A stretch of DNA of 22,467 nt, from NCBI GenBank assembly GCA_000437495.1, contig FR897795.1, positions 1-22,467 of the forward strand. Direction: 5' to 3'. The notes below the pieces were generated by a model, which saw only the letters and a list, made by a program, of their open reading frames with translations, made no database searches and was not told the origin of the DNA. This DNA comes from Prevotella sp. CAG:485. Lineage in GTDB: Bacteria; Bacteroidota; Bacteroidia; Bacteroidales; Muribaculaceae. The translations under genes were made by a program, and so were the position numbers. Below are positions 9,275 through 16,143 of the stretch, in pieces. How positions within the stretch are numbered: the stretch's first letter is position 1; the number at the start of each line of letters is the position of its first letter.

Positions 9275-10009
9275 GCTATTGTGGAATTGAAAAGTTGAAT
9301 TTGCAAACATGATAGTCGGAGAAAGAAGGTTGGCGCTTAAATTGTGATAAAAAATACATGGCAAATGAAGGCGAAAAATCACCTGCGACTTAACAACTGT
9401 GCGGTCCGCTGAAATTTTAGCCAGCATAATTTCGGAAGAAAATCCCGGAATTTGATTTCGTCAAACAAAATTAAGACCAACCGAACCCTGTTCAACCATA
9501 AAATGACCGGAACCAAAACCGAAGGTGACCCGATTTAGTTAGTGCAAACTCAGGAGATGGGGTAGATGTCGGTTTGCCGATTTCTGGTCAATATTTCTGT
9601 ACTGAGAGCGCAACAGACTTGTTCGGCATTTCCCGGATTTCGCGTAAGTCTCTAAATAAAGGACTTTCCCTTATTCGCTCCGGCTCTTATTCCCAATTAT
9701 GCCACCCTCTTACTTGAGCCATCAATCGCTCTGCATTTCTTACTTGCCATGTTGCCAACAAGGTTATGAGATTCGACACATCAAAAGCTGAGCCACCAAA
9801 TCCAATTAAAATACTCTTTCCGGCCACCGCAGGACTTCATTTTTCATTTCGCAACATGGAGCTGAAACAAAAATACGCACTCGAAAAAGGAGGGTAGGAT
9901 AGTGCAAACGCAAAATTATACTATTTTTCGGATATGAGAACAGCTAGAATTGGGGAGAAATTTTAATTCTCAAATACAATTCACAAACGAATAACATAAA
10001 CGAACTAAT

Positions 10010-10126
10010 TGCAAATTTGCATTTACAATTTAATGCGAATGTAATCTAACGAGATGAAGATTCTAAAACCTAAATGACCTATTTGCGCATATGCGAGTGT
10101 ATTTGCGAATATGAAATTTAAATTTC
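10010..10126. repeat. cluster of short perfect palindromes and a direct repeat
   Basis: Within 117 bp there are TGCAAATTTGCA (10010-10021), CGCATATGCG (10086-10095) and GAAATTTAAATTTC (10113-10126). TATTTGCG also occurs twice, 20 bp apart (10080-10087 and 10100-10107), about two helical turns. They could be protein-binding sites, but AT-rich DNA produces short palindromes easily. Confidence 0.35.
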
Positions 10127-10180
10127 CATAAGCAAAATTTACCCATTAACGTTTATTTTAATATTCTGTAAGTACCTAAT

Positions 10181-10209
10181 AATTAGCTATTTACATAAAT
10201 AGCCTAATT
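10181..10209. repeat. near-perfect 13/14-nt inverted repeat
   Basis: AATTAGCTATTTA (10181-10193) pairs with TAAATAGCCTAATT (10196-10209), with one bulged C and a 2-nt centre. This is the longest inverted repeat in the region before the XRE gene and could form a cruciform or bind a dimeric regulator. Confidence 0.5.
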
Positions 10210-10375
10210 CATTATTTAATGTATTGAGTGGTGCGCGGTGTGGGATTCATTAGCACGAGTGTTTTAAATTGCTATTCCCCTATTTATCAGTCTTTTATTG
10301 AATTTACTCTCAACTCATGCTTTAATAACAATACCTAAAGAGAGTGCTTTGTTTTCAAAATTGAATAATCATGTT

Positions 10376-10393
10376 TTCAAATTTAAATTTGAA
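10376..10393. promoter_or_regulatory. 18-bp perfect palindrome upstream of the XRE promoter
   Basis: TTCAAATTTAAATTTGAA is perfectly self-complementary. It ends 16 bp before the -33 element (10410-10413) of the regulator gene, a suitable place for an operator bound by the regulator itself. The autoregulation is inference. Confidence 0.4.
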
Positions 10394-10409
10394 GATTAAC
10401 AATTGTAAT

Positions 10410-10440
10410 TTTGCAGTTTCGATTTTTATTACTATCTTTG
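10410..10440 (+). promoter_or_regulatory. promoter of the XRE-like regulator
   Basis: TTTG (10410-10413), 19 nt, then TATCTTTG (10433-10440) match the Bacteroidetes consensus exactly. The predicted start near 10447 gives a leader of about 20 nt before the ATG at 10466. Confidence 0.8.
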
Positions 10441-10465
10441 CAAATCAATAATTCGTATTTTTGAA

Positions 10466-11077
10466 ATGAATGACAATACCGCTGATTCGTTAAATATTCG
10501 TCTAAAAGTCTTTATGGACTTTACGGGACTCAACAATTCTCAGTTCGCTGATAAGTGTGGGCTCCCCCGACCCTCTTTCTCGCAGATTATCACCGGCAGA
10601 AATCAAAAGGTCAGCGATAAGGTGCTTACTCAGATTCATAATGCCTTTCCTGAGCTTAATATGCTCTGGCTGATGTTTGGCGAAGGTGAGATGGTAAAGC
10701 CGAGGGTTGCGGATAAGGAAGGTGGTGAAAATGCAAAGTCTGAGGGTGAGGGGTCTGACCCCGCTTCTCCAAAATCATACCATACGGAGGATGATTGGGA
10801 TGAATTTCCGTTTGCAGATGAAAATTCCTCGAATGACAATCGCAAAATTCGATACGATGTACATGAGGATGTAAAAAATCCCGTTCTCGCGAACGTAATT
10901 TCACCAGATTCTGATAACAAAGGGGCTGATATTGAGCGACTTACATCTTTGATGGCCGCTAAAATTTCCGGCGATTTAAAGCAAGATTTACAAAAATCGC
11001 CCCGTAAGGTGGTGCGTATCACCATTTTTTACGATGACAACAGTTACGAGGTCTTCAATCCCTCCTCTTCTGAGTAG
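10466..11077 (+). CDS. XRE-like helix-turn-helix regulator
   Basis: A 203-residue protein. Residues about 10-70 form a helix-turn-helix domain of the Cro/CI type: LKVFMDFTGLNNSQFADKCG, then LPRPSFSQIITGRN as turn and recognition helix, then a conserved Bacteroidetes-style continuation, FPELNMLWLMFGEGEM. A long acidic, Ser/Gly-rich and probably disordered linker (about 75-150) follows. The end is a compact strand pair, VVRITIFYDDNSYEVF (about 183-198). No peptidase (LexA-like) domain is seen. It is transcribed alone from a consensus promoter after a long palindrome-rich region, and is convergent with the sigma-factor cluster. The target genes are unknown; autoregulation through the 10376 palindrome is possible. 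Confidence 0.8.
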   Translation: MNDNTADSLNIRLKVFMDFTGLNNSQFADKCGLPRPSFSQIITGRNQKVSDKVLTQIHNAFPELNMLWLMFGEGEMVKPRVADKEGGENAKSEGEGSDPASPKSYHTEDDWDEFPFADENSSNDNRKIRYDVHEDVKNPVLANVISPDSDNKGADIERLTSLMAAKISGDLKQDLQKSPRKVVRITIFYDDNSYEVFNPSSSE

Positions 11078-11162
11078 GTTGCCTTTTGTCTGAATTGTTC
11101 CTTCTTGATGAAATTGGATCGAACCCTCGCCCTGTGCTCCTGTTTATAAACTCATCCTACTA

Positions 11163-11194
11163 TGATGAGGAAATTCTGTGATGAGGAAATTCTC
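11163..11194. repeat. 16-bp tandem direct repeat
   Basis: TGATGAGGAAATTCTG (11163-11178) is followed immediately by a second copy differing only in the last base (11179-11194). It lies in the convergent intergenic gap after the XRE gene and the four-helix membrane gene. A slipped-strand duplication is the simplest explanation. Confidence 0.7.
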
Positions 11195-11212
11195 TCAGGG
11201 TTACCTCTGCTC

Positions 11213-11749
11213 TCAGATGTGCATAAGGGCTTTATAGTCGCGCAGGAATTGTCGAAGGAACTTTATTCCAACGCACATTCCTATCAGGGTGCCGGTAATG
11301 ATACCTATAACTATATAGATATCGTCGCTGAAAACGTAAGCAGTCAATGCTATGGTGATAACGGAAAAGGGCAGCATGACAAACAGGAATTGAAGATGCC
11401 GTTTGCGGGCCAGGGCACATCTTTTTATCACTTCATAAACCGACATTTGCTCCACATTGATTTTCCCCAGCCAAGAATGTAGCCACAGGTCGGTGATAAG
11501 CGACACTAACATTATAACCTCGTAGAGAGCCATCAGAATCCACTGCCATATATCATGCTCAGGCAGAAGTTTCAGTAGCAATAAGGGTATATAAATAAGG
11601 TTCAGAGCCTCTATAATCACAAAAGTGCGATAGCGCGCTATGAGCTTCTGCAATATGGTTTTTCTACCTGTTGAGGGAACATCTACGGGGGCATTCAGGG
11701 TCATTTCCTGCCGTACCGCAAGCCATCTTTTGCGTAATTGATTCTCCAT
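11213..11749 (-). CDS. four-helix membrane protein linked to ECF sigma gene
   Basis: 178 residues. A soluble N-terminus of about 40 residues (basic, RKRWLAVRQEM) precedes four hydrophobic segments near 43-62, 68-90, 118-139 and 143-162. The protein ends in a basic tail (FLRQFLRDYKALMHI). It starts 12 nt after the sigma-factor stop and is surely co-transcribed with it. That position, last in the unit and right after an ECF sigma gene, is where anti-sigma or sensor proteins are often encoded. However, no FecR, zinc-finger or other known anti-sigma domain is visible, so that role is only inferred from context. Confidence 0.75.
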   Translation of the reverse strand: MENQLRKRWLAVRQEMTLNAPVDVPSTGRKTILQKLIARYRTFVIIEALNLIYIPLLLLKLLPEHDIWQWILMALYEVIMLVSLITDLWLHSWLGKINVEQMSVYEVIKRCALARKRHLQFLFVMLPFSVITIALTAYVFSDDIYIVIGIITGTLIGMCVGIKFLRQFLRDYKALMHI

Positions 11750-11761
11750 TATAATAAGGTC

Positions 11762-12340
11762 TTAAATTTTTGTAGCGTTCTTGGCCAGCTTAATCTTTAT
11801 TCTCCGCAGCTTCGACGCCACTGTGTTACGTTTCATGCCCATGATGTCGGCAATCTCCTCGTAAGAATGTTCTTCGAGCCACAGAATAATCAGACTGCGG
11901 TCGAGCAGCGAAAGCGTTTGCAGCAGGCTGTGCAGGAATTCCGCATCCTCAAACCTATTGTCGTCCGTAGTGGCAACCATAGCTTCCGCATCGAGACTGG
12001 CATTGCCGAGTCCCCAGCGTTTACGGCGTCGGTAGCCTGTTATGCACGTGTTCAGCGTAACGCGATAAATCCACGTTTTCAGTTCCGCTTCTCCCCTGTA
12101 AGTAGCCAGTCCGCGATAGATATTCATGCAGGCATCTTGCCTGAGGTCTTCGAAGTCATCGCGCACAGAAGCGTACGCCCAACAGATGCCGGCTACCATG
12201 TCGCCATACCGGCGCATCACATATTCATAACGATGAGCCGGAACGGCGTTTTCCTCTTCTCTGCCGGCAACAGCCGTCATAAGCCGACGGAGAAGTCGCT
12301 GGAGAAAGGTATGCCCGTATGAAGTGCAGAATGTAGACAT
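11762..12340 (-). CDS. ECF-type RNA polymerase sigma factor
   Basis: 192 residues with the two conserved sigma regions. Region 2 spans about residues 38-105 (YEYVMRRYGDMVAGICWAY, then DLRQDACMNIYRGL and TWIYRVTLNTCITGYRRRKR). Region 4 spans about 135-190 (LQTLSLLDRSLIILWLEEHS, then YEEIADIMGMKRNTVASKLR). It redirects RNA polymerase to a specific promoter set, probably on an envelope signal. ATG 12340 is taken because AT-rich DNA precedes it; Met21 (12280) is an alternative that would remove a Leu/Arg-rich extension. It is the fourth gene of the leftward cluster, 41 nt after the EFR1 gene, and that gap holds an inverted repeat. Confidence 0.92.
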   Translation of the reverse strand: MSTFCTSYGHTFLQRLLRRLMTAVAGREEENAVPAHRYEYVMRRYGDMVAGICWAYASVRDDFEDLRQDACMNIYRGLATYRGEAELKTWIYRVTLNTCITGYRRRKRWGLGNASLDAEAMVATTDDNRFEDAEFLHSLLQTLSLLDRSLIILWLEEHSYEEIADIMGMKRNTVASKLRRIKIKLAKNATKI

Positions 12341-12351
12341 ATATTACTCTT

Positions 12352-12384
12352 TGACGTGCCATGACGCCGCAGAGTTGCACGTCA
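12352..12384. repeat. 8-bp inverted repeat between EFR1 and sigma genes
   Basis: TGACGTGC (12352-12359) and GCACGTCA (12377-12384) flank a 17-nt spacer. The right arm overlaps the EFR1 stop codon (12382-12384). No T run follows on the minus strand, so it is not a standard terminator. It may be an operator or an mRNA hairpin ahead of the sigma gene. Confidence 0.45.
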
Positions 12385-13206
12385 TAAAGAAGATTGTGAG
12401 TTTTTGAACCAATGACGCCACTGACCCTTGCGGCGGGTGGCTTTGCCATACATCACCGCATGGTGCGGACAGGCATGATAGCAGGCAAGGCACGAAGTGC
12501 AGTCTTTACCCCATTCCGGGTGTCCTCCTCCAAGATACAGACCACATTGGTCGCTGCGGGGAGCAACGCAGCTGATGGTGTGTTGGTCGGCCATCGTTAT
12601 GTTGCCCACAGGACAAGACCGCTCACACATTCCGCAGCCGGTGCATTTCTCGGCATCATAATGCCAGCGCCCGGGCCAAATACCCCACTTCTTGAAAAGA
12701 GGGAAAATGACCCCTGTTTTCAACCCCGGCAGCGGTCCTATGTGTATATCTTCAACATTGCTTTCTCTGCGTCTAATCCTCTCGGCAATCTCACTGACCC
12801 TGATTTTGGCAGCCGTTAATTTCCGGTATTCCAGAGCTTCTGAATCAACATCGAAGCCCGGCAGAAGCACATAAGTGTTGGGCATCTGAACCCCGTAAAC
12901 CGCGTCGAGCCTGAGTCCCCGTTTTGCTAATGCCTTGCGCAAAATCCGGTGAGCGTATCCCGTCTCATCGCCATAGTCGAGTACTGCCCAAACAAACTGG
13001 GGTTTCTTGTCGGGCAGTTTCACGCTGCCTATCCAGTCTAATATAAAAGGAGCGATTCCCCAGGCATATACCGGCAACACAAATCCCGGGCAGCCTTGTT
13101 CGGCAAGCGCATATCCGCCCACTGCTTCGGTTCTCTCTGTAAGAGCTGAGCCAAGAGCCTTAGCTATTGCGCGCGAGTTGCCGCTGCCGCTGAAGTAATA
13201 GATCAT
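12382..13206 (-). CDS. EFR1 family flavodoxin/ferredoxin protein
   Basis: 274 residues combining two redox modules. Residues 1-150 form a flavodoxin-like fold with the FMN phosphate loop YFSGSGNSRAIA (4-15). The C-terminal part holds two [4Fe-4S] cluster motifs, CTGCGMCERSCP (Cys 188, 191, 194, 198) and CTSCLACYHACP (Cys 236, 239, 242, 246). Between them is an insertion with two more cysteines (CVAPRSDQC) and a GGGHPEWG loop. The family is common in anaerobes and is thought to transfer electrons between flavin and iron-sulfur centres; the partner is unknown. The gene starts 7 nt after mlaF ends, so both are in one transcript, although a link between redox chemistry and lipid transport is not established. 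Confidence 0.9.
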   Translation of the reverse strand: MIYYFSGSGNSRAIAKALGSALTERTEAVGGYALAEQGCPGFVLPVYAWGIAPFILDWIGSVKLPDKKPQFVWAVLDYGDETGYAHRILRKALAKRGLRLDAVYGVQMPNTYVLLPGFDVDSEALEYRKLTAAKIRVSEIAERIRRRESNVEDIHIGPLPGLKTGVIFPLFKKWGIWPGRWHYDAEKCTGCGMCERSCPVGNITMADQHTISCVAPRSDQCGLYLGGGHPEWGKDCTSCLACYHACPHHAVMYGKATRRKGQWRHWFKNSQSSL

Positions 13207-13213
13207 CTGCTGC

Positions 13214-14038
13214 TCAGGGCTTTATTTCATTTTCAAGCGAGTCTATCTTTTGGCTCTTGGCCGGATTGGCATCAGCGTCGCGTTCAAGATAGAGTTTCAC
13301 CTCCTTGAACAGATGCGAAGCAAAGACAAAGTCATTGAGAGCCTTTGACTTCGACCGGAAGATTGAGCGGTCATCGCCGGTCCAGTCGCAGCGACCCTTG
13401 TCGATGAAGATGATATGCTCGCCAATGCCAAGCACCGAGTTCATGTCGTGGGTGTTGATAATGGTGGTGATGCCGTATTCGTGAGTGATGTCGCTGAGCA
13501 GGTCGTCGATGAGAATACTCGTCTGCGGGTCCAGACCCGAGTTCGGCTCGTCGCAGAACAGATAGCGCGGATTGAGAGCTATGGCACGCGCAATCGCCAC
13601 ACGCTTCTGCATACCGCCCGAAATCTCCGACGGATATTTGTCGTTGGCACCCTGCAGCCCCACTCGCTCAATGCAGAATTTTGCCCTCTCAATCTGTTCG
13701 TGGCGAGTCATGTTGTGCGAAAGCATTTTCAACGGGAACATCACATTGCCCAACACCGTTTCATTGTCGAAAAGCGCCGAGCCTTGAAACAGCATACCAA
13801 GCTCGGTGCGCAGCTGCCGACGTTGCTTGTCGTCCATGCGCGACAGCGGCCTGCCGTCGTATAGAATCTCGCCTTGTTCGGGAGTGAAGAGGCCTATGAG
13901 GCACTTCATGAAGACCGTTTTACCCGAACCGCTCTTGCCTATGATGAGGTTGGTCTTTCCGCTTTCAAAAGTGGCGTTGATGTCAAAGAGAATGCGTTGG
14001 CCATCGAACCACTTGCTAATGTTCCTTGCTTCAATCAT
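13214..14038 (-). CDS. mlaF: Mla-type ABC transporter ATP-binding protein
   Basis: 274 residues, starting at ATG 14038, which overlaps the mlaE stop in the string ATGA; the longer upstream frame (to 14227) is only an out-of-frame reading of mlaE. All ABC motifs are present: Walker A GKSGSGKT (34-41), Q-loop Gln85, signature SGGMQKRVAIARA (140-152), Walker B YLFCDEP (159-165) and the switch His197 in INTHDM. MlaF with MlaE drives phospholipid movement between the inner and outer membranes and helps keep the outer leaflet asymmetric. The C-terminal extension after about residue 230 is charged and Bacteroidetes-like. No mlaD (MCE) gene is adjacent, so the substrate-binding partner must be encoded elsewhere. 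Confidence 0.92.
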   Translation of the reverse strand: MIEARNISKWFDGQRILFDINATFESGKTNLIIGKSGSGKTVFMKCLIGLFTPEQGEILYDGRPLSRMDDKQRRQLRTELGMLFQGSALFDNETVLGNVMFPLKMLSHNMTRHEQIERAKFCIERVGLQGANDKYPSEISGGMQKRVAIARAIALNPRYLFCDEPNSGLDPQTSILIDDLLSDITHEYGITTIINTHDMNSVLGIGEHIIFIDKGRCDWTGDDRSIFRSKSKALNDFVFASHLFKEVKLYLERDADANPAKSQKIDSLENEIKP

Positions 14039-14784
14039 TGCAACAGCAGTTTGGTTAGAATCACGTCCATGAGCAGAATCAGAATGGAGCTTGACACCAC
14101 GGCCGAGGTAGATGCCTTGCCCACCTCCAGAGCGCCGCCGCTGACGTAATAGCCATAATAGGCCGACACGCTGGTGATGATGAACGCGAAAAAGTAGGTC
14201 TTGATGATGCCGTACCACACATACCATTCGTTAAAGAAGGTCTGTATGCCATAAACATATTTCTCCACCGAAATCATATCAGTGAACTCAGCAATGAACC
14301 ATCCGCCAATAAGGCCCATGAACATACTCAGAATGCACAATACCGGCACAAACAGCACAAAGCCCACAATCTTGGGCAGCACAATGTAATTGGCCGAGTT
14401 GATGCCCATTATGTCCATGGCGTCAATCTGCTCCGTTACGCGCATGGTGCCTATCTCTGATGCTATGTTCGAGCCCACCTTGCCCGCCAGAATCAGCGAC
14501 AGGATGGAGCTGGAGAACTCCAGCAGCAGAATCTCGCGCGTGGCCAGACCCACCGAGTAGCTCGGTATCAGCGGTGACATAATGTTCAGCTGCATCTGTA
14601 TGGCTATTACCGCGCCTATGAACAACGATATGATTATGGTGATGGGTATGGATCCCACTCCGAGCTTGCTAACTTCAAAAATAGTGCAACGCCCGAATTC
14701 ATTCCATTTGTCGGGGAAATGGAATACGCGGCAAATAAACATACAATACCGCCCAAACGTTTTCAGTGAACTTATCAGCATCAT
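14035..14784 (-). CDS. mlaE: Mla-type ABC transporter permease
   Basis: 249 residues of the MlaE/YrbE permease family. The first part is a short amphipathic segment with FPDKWNEFGRCTIFEVSKLG. The family core follows: IPITIIISLFIGAVIAIQMQ (about 47-66), then ILLLEFSSSILSLILAGKVG (about 86-105) with the conserved glutamate stretch ASEIGTMRVTEQIDAMDIMG. There are about five membrane segments, ending with a helix near residues 225-247. It works with MlaF in lipid transport at the inner membrane. It is the first gene of the leftward cluster; its ATG lies 12 nt from the -7 box at 14796-14803. Confidence 0.93.
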   Translation of the reverse strand: MMLISSLKTFGRYCMFICRVFHFPDKWNEFGRCTIFEVSKLGVGSIPITIIISLFIGAVIAIQMQLNIMSPLIPSYSVGLATREILLLEFSSSILSLILAGKVGSNIASEIGTMRVTEQIDAMDIMGINSANYIVLPKIVGFVLFVPVLCILSMFMGLIGGWFIAEFTDMISVEKYVYGIQTFFNEWYVWYGIIKTYFFAFIITSVSAYYGYYVSGGALEVGKASTSAVVSSSILILLMDVILTKLLLQ

Positions 14785-14795
14785 AATTCAGAGGA

Positions 14796-14803
14796 CAAAG
14801 GTA
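14796..14803 (-). promoter_or_regulatory. -7 box of the leftward mlaE cluster
   Basis: On the minus strand this reads TACCTTTG, matching TAnnTTTG. No TTTG is found at 19-21 nt upstream, so the promoter is only half-consensus and may need an activator or another sigma factor. It would give a very short leader of under 10 nt. Confidence 0.5.
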
Positions 14804-14816
14804 ATGATTTTTTTTG

Positions 14817-14824
14817 TAACTTTG
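14817..14824 (+). promoter_or_regulatory. -7 box of the rightward nuclease-helicase cluster
   Basis: TAACTTTG matches TAnnTTTG and lies 21 nt before the nuclease ATG at 14846. No TTTG lies at the usual 19-21 nt spacing upstream. Its -33 region would fall on the opposing -7 box at 14796-14803, so the two promoters use overlapping DNA. Confidence 0.55.
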
Positions 14825-14845
14825 TTGCCCAAAAAGAAATAAGAT

Positions 14846-15643
14846 ATGAACAAACCGCTTCTGAGCCTTATTGCGGCGTTGTCAGTGCCGGCCATGATGA
14901 TGGGCTGGGGGCAGAAAGGACACGATGTAACAGCGGCCATTGCGCAGCGTCATCTCACCCCTGCCGCCAAAGCCCTCACAGATTCCCTGCTCAACGGAAA
15001 AAGCCTTGTATATTGGGCCAACTGGCTCGATAATGCCTCTCATACACCCGAATTGAATTATTCTCTGACGTGGCATTATAAAAATATTGACGAGGGTCAG
15101 ACGTACGCCACAGCGCCCGTTCATTCAAAAGGAGATGTGGTTACAGCCTTGCGCCGCAATATTGAAATTCTGCGCAACCCACGGTCTACAACAGCCGAAA
15201 AGCAACTGGCGCTGAAGATGGTGATTCATCTCGCCGGCGATATGCATCAGCCCATGCACCTTGGCCATGCCTCCGATCTGGGCGGCAATAAAACGCCGGT
15301 TAAGTTTTTTGATTCTCCCACCAATCTCCACTCCGTCTGGGACTCGCGATTGCCCGAAAGCAGCCATAAATGGAGCTACACAGAGTGGGCCGACCAGATC
15401 GACCGCGTGAATGAGATGGACTCCGTACTGCTCACCTCAGGCAATATCGACGACTGGGCCAACGACACTTACAACATTGCCTGCGACGTCTATAAACAGA
15501 CCCCCAAGGGTACCGTGATAAGTTATGATTACATTGCCAACTGGACGCCGGTGGTGGAAATGCAGTTCCTCAAAGGCGGCCTGCGCCTGGCCCGTATTCT
15601 GAATAACATCGCCAACACCGAAGAACAACAGACTGCGTTTTGA
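14846..15643 (+). CDS. exported S1/P1-type zinc nuclease
   Basis: 265 residues of the S1/P1 nuclease family, which cleaves single-stranded nucleic acids using three zinc ions. Residues 1-20 are a signal peptide; cleavage before Trp21 would expose WGQKGH, where the N-terminal Trp is itself a zinc ligand. The remaining ligands can be matched to P1 nuclease: His26, Asp62, His77, His128, Asp132, His138, His162 and Asp166 (HLAGDMHQPMH and LHSVWDS). The enzyme is therefore complete and probably periplasmic or secreted, perhaps for nucleotide scavenging. It is the first gene of a rightward cluster, and its stop overlaps the TTG start of the next frame. Confidence 0.93.
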   Translation: MNKPLLSLIAALSVPAMMMGWGQKGHDVTAAIAQRHLTPAAKALTDSLLNGKSLVYWANWLDNASHTPELNYSLTWHYKNIDEGQTYATAPVHSKGDVVTALRRNIEILRNPRSTTAEKQLALKMVIHLAGDMHQPMHLGHASDLGGNKTPVKFFDSPTNLHSVWDSRLPESSHKWSYTEWADQIDRVNEMDSVLLTSGNIDDWANDTYNIACDVYKQTPKGTVISYDYIANWTPVVEMQFLKGGLRLARILNNIANTEEQQTAF

Positions 15644-16143
15644 ATCATCCCCCTTTATCATTGCCGCCGGTGAATCTGCGAACCCGGCAAGGCACAAACG
15701 GCAATACCGAGGTCTATGACCCGTTGCGGCGCCGCTTCGTGGCCCTCACGCCCGAAGAGTTTGTGCGCCAGCATTTTGCGGCATGGCTTGCCGGCTCGTT
15801 AGGCTATCCGGCATCGCTGATGGCCAACGAGGTAAGTCTTACGCTCAACAACACCCGCCGCCGGTGCGACACGCTGGTCTTCGACACCGATGGCAAGCCG
15901 CTGATGATTGTGGAGTATAAGGCTCCCAATGTCAGCATCAATCAAGACGTCTTCGACCAGATTGTACGCTACAACATGGTGCTTCATGCCCGCTATCTGG
16001 TTGTCAGCAACGGCATCCGCCATTACTGCTGCGTAATGGACTATGACGCCGGTACCTATCATTTCCTGCCCGGAGTGCCCGATTATCGCGGCGCTTTGCG
16101 GCAATATTCCCATAATGATGACTCAACTGCTTGCAAGTCTTAA
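15640..16143 (+). CDS. stand-alone HsdR N-terminal-like domain, putative PD-(D/E)XK nuclease
   Basis: 167 residues resembling the N-terminal nuclease domain of type I restriction subunit HsdR, but with no helicase attached. The core pattern is Glu64, Asp77 (RCDTLVFD), the Glu92-x-Lys94 pair in IVEYKAP, and Gln107 in FDQIVRYN. This agrees with a PD-(D/E)XK active site, so catalysis is plausible but unproven. The start is uncertain: TTG at 15640 overlaps the previous stop, while TTG 15661 and GTG 15670 lie just before the conserved LPPVNLRTRQ. Its 3' end overlaps the helicase start by about 29 nt, indicating coupled translation. No HsdM or HsdS is present, so this is not a type I restriction locus. 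Confidence 0.82.
   Translation: MNHPPLSLPPVNLRTRQGTNGNTEVYDPLRRRFVALTPEEFVRQHFAAWLAGSLGYPASLMANEVSLTLNNTRRRCDTLVFDTDGKPLMIVEYKAPNVSINQDVFDQIVRYNMVLHARYLVVSNGIRHYCCVMDYDAGTYHFLPGVPDYRGALRQYSHNDDSTACKS

Larger units (their letters stand above)
8824..10409. other. 1.6-kb gene-free, palindrome-rich region
   Basis: No convincing gene was found here. Frames of 62 codons (9017-9205, plus) and 80 codons (9185-9427, minus) exist but read as low-complexity or non-protein-like sequence. The first part (8824-9130) has mixed composition; from about 9200 it becomes AT-rich and from about 9960 strongly so. It contains inverted repeats at 9026-9099, 9245-9274, 10010-10021, 10086-10095, 10113-10126, 10181-10209 and 10376-10393, and TATTTGCG twice, 20 bp apart (10080 and 10100). 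No tRNA, rRNA or CRISPR pattern was seen. It lies between the divergent DUF389 and XRE genes and may be regulatory, an undetected RNA gene, or the scar of a lost element. Confidence 0.5.

Noticed and set aside
9341..9360. TTATCACA-like DnaA box on the minus strand, hinting at a replication origin
   Set aside because: It is a single imperfect box with no cluster, no dnaA or other origin-linked genes nearby, so an origin is not supported.
9017..9427. Open frames of 62 (plus) and 80 (minus) codons in the long spacer
   Set aside because: They overlap each other, lack promoters and start context, and read as non-protein-like. They could be parts of a repeated noncoding element, but I cannot show it.
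9660..9835. Minus-strand stretch of about 48 codons ending in a protein-like MAQVRGWHNWE
   Set aside because: Too short and without an ATG; open runs of this length are common, and a stop precedes it directly.
9540..9909. TAGTGCAAAC twice, 360 bp apart, as a possible target-site duplication around a small element
   Set aside because: There are no terminal inverted repeats at the inner edges, and a 10-bp match in 1.6 kb is expected about once by chance.
11100..11160. GATCGAACCC resembling a reverse-strand tRNA T-loop
   Set aside because: The flanking bases are not complementary and no acceptor or anticodon arms can be built.
14039..14227. N-terminal extension of MlaF (63 residues)
   Set aside because: This part is an out-of-frame reading of mlaE; the family start and the ATGA overlap support ATG 14038.
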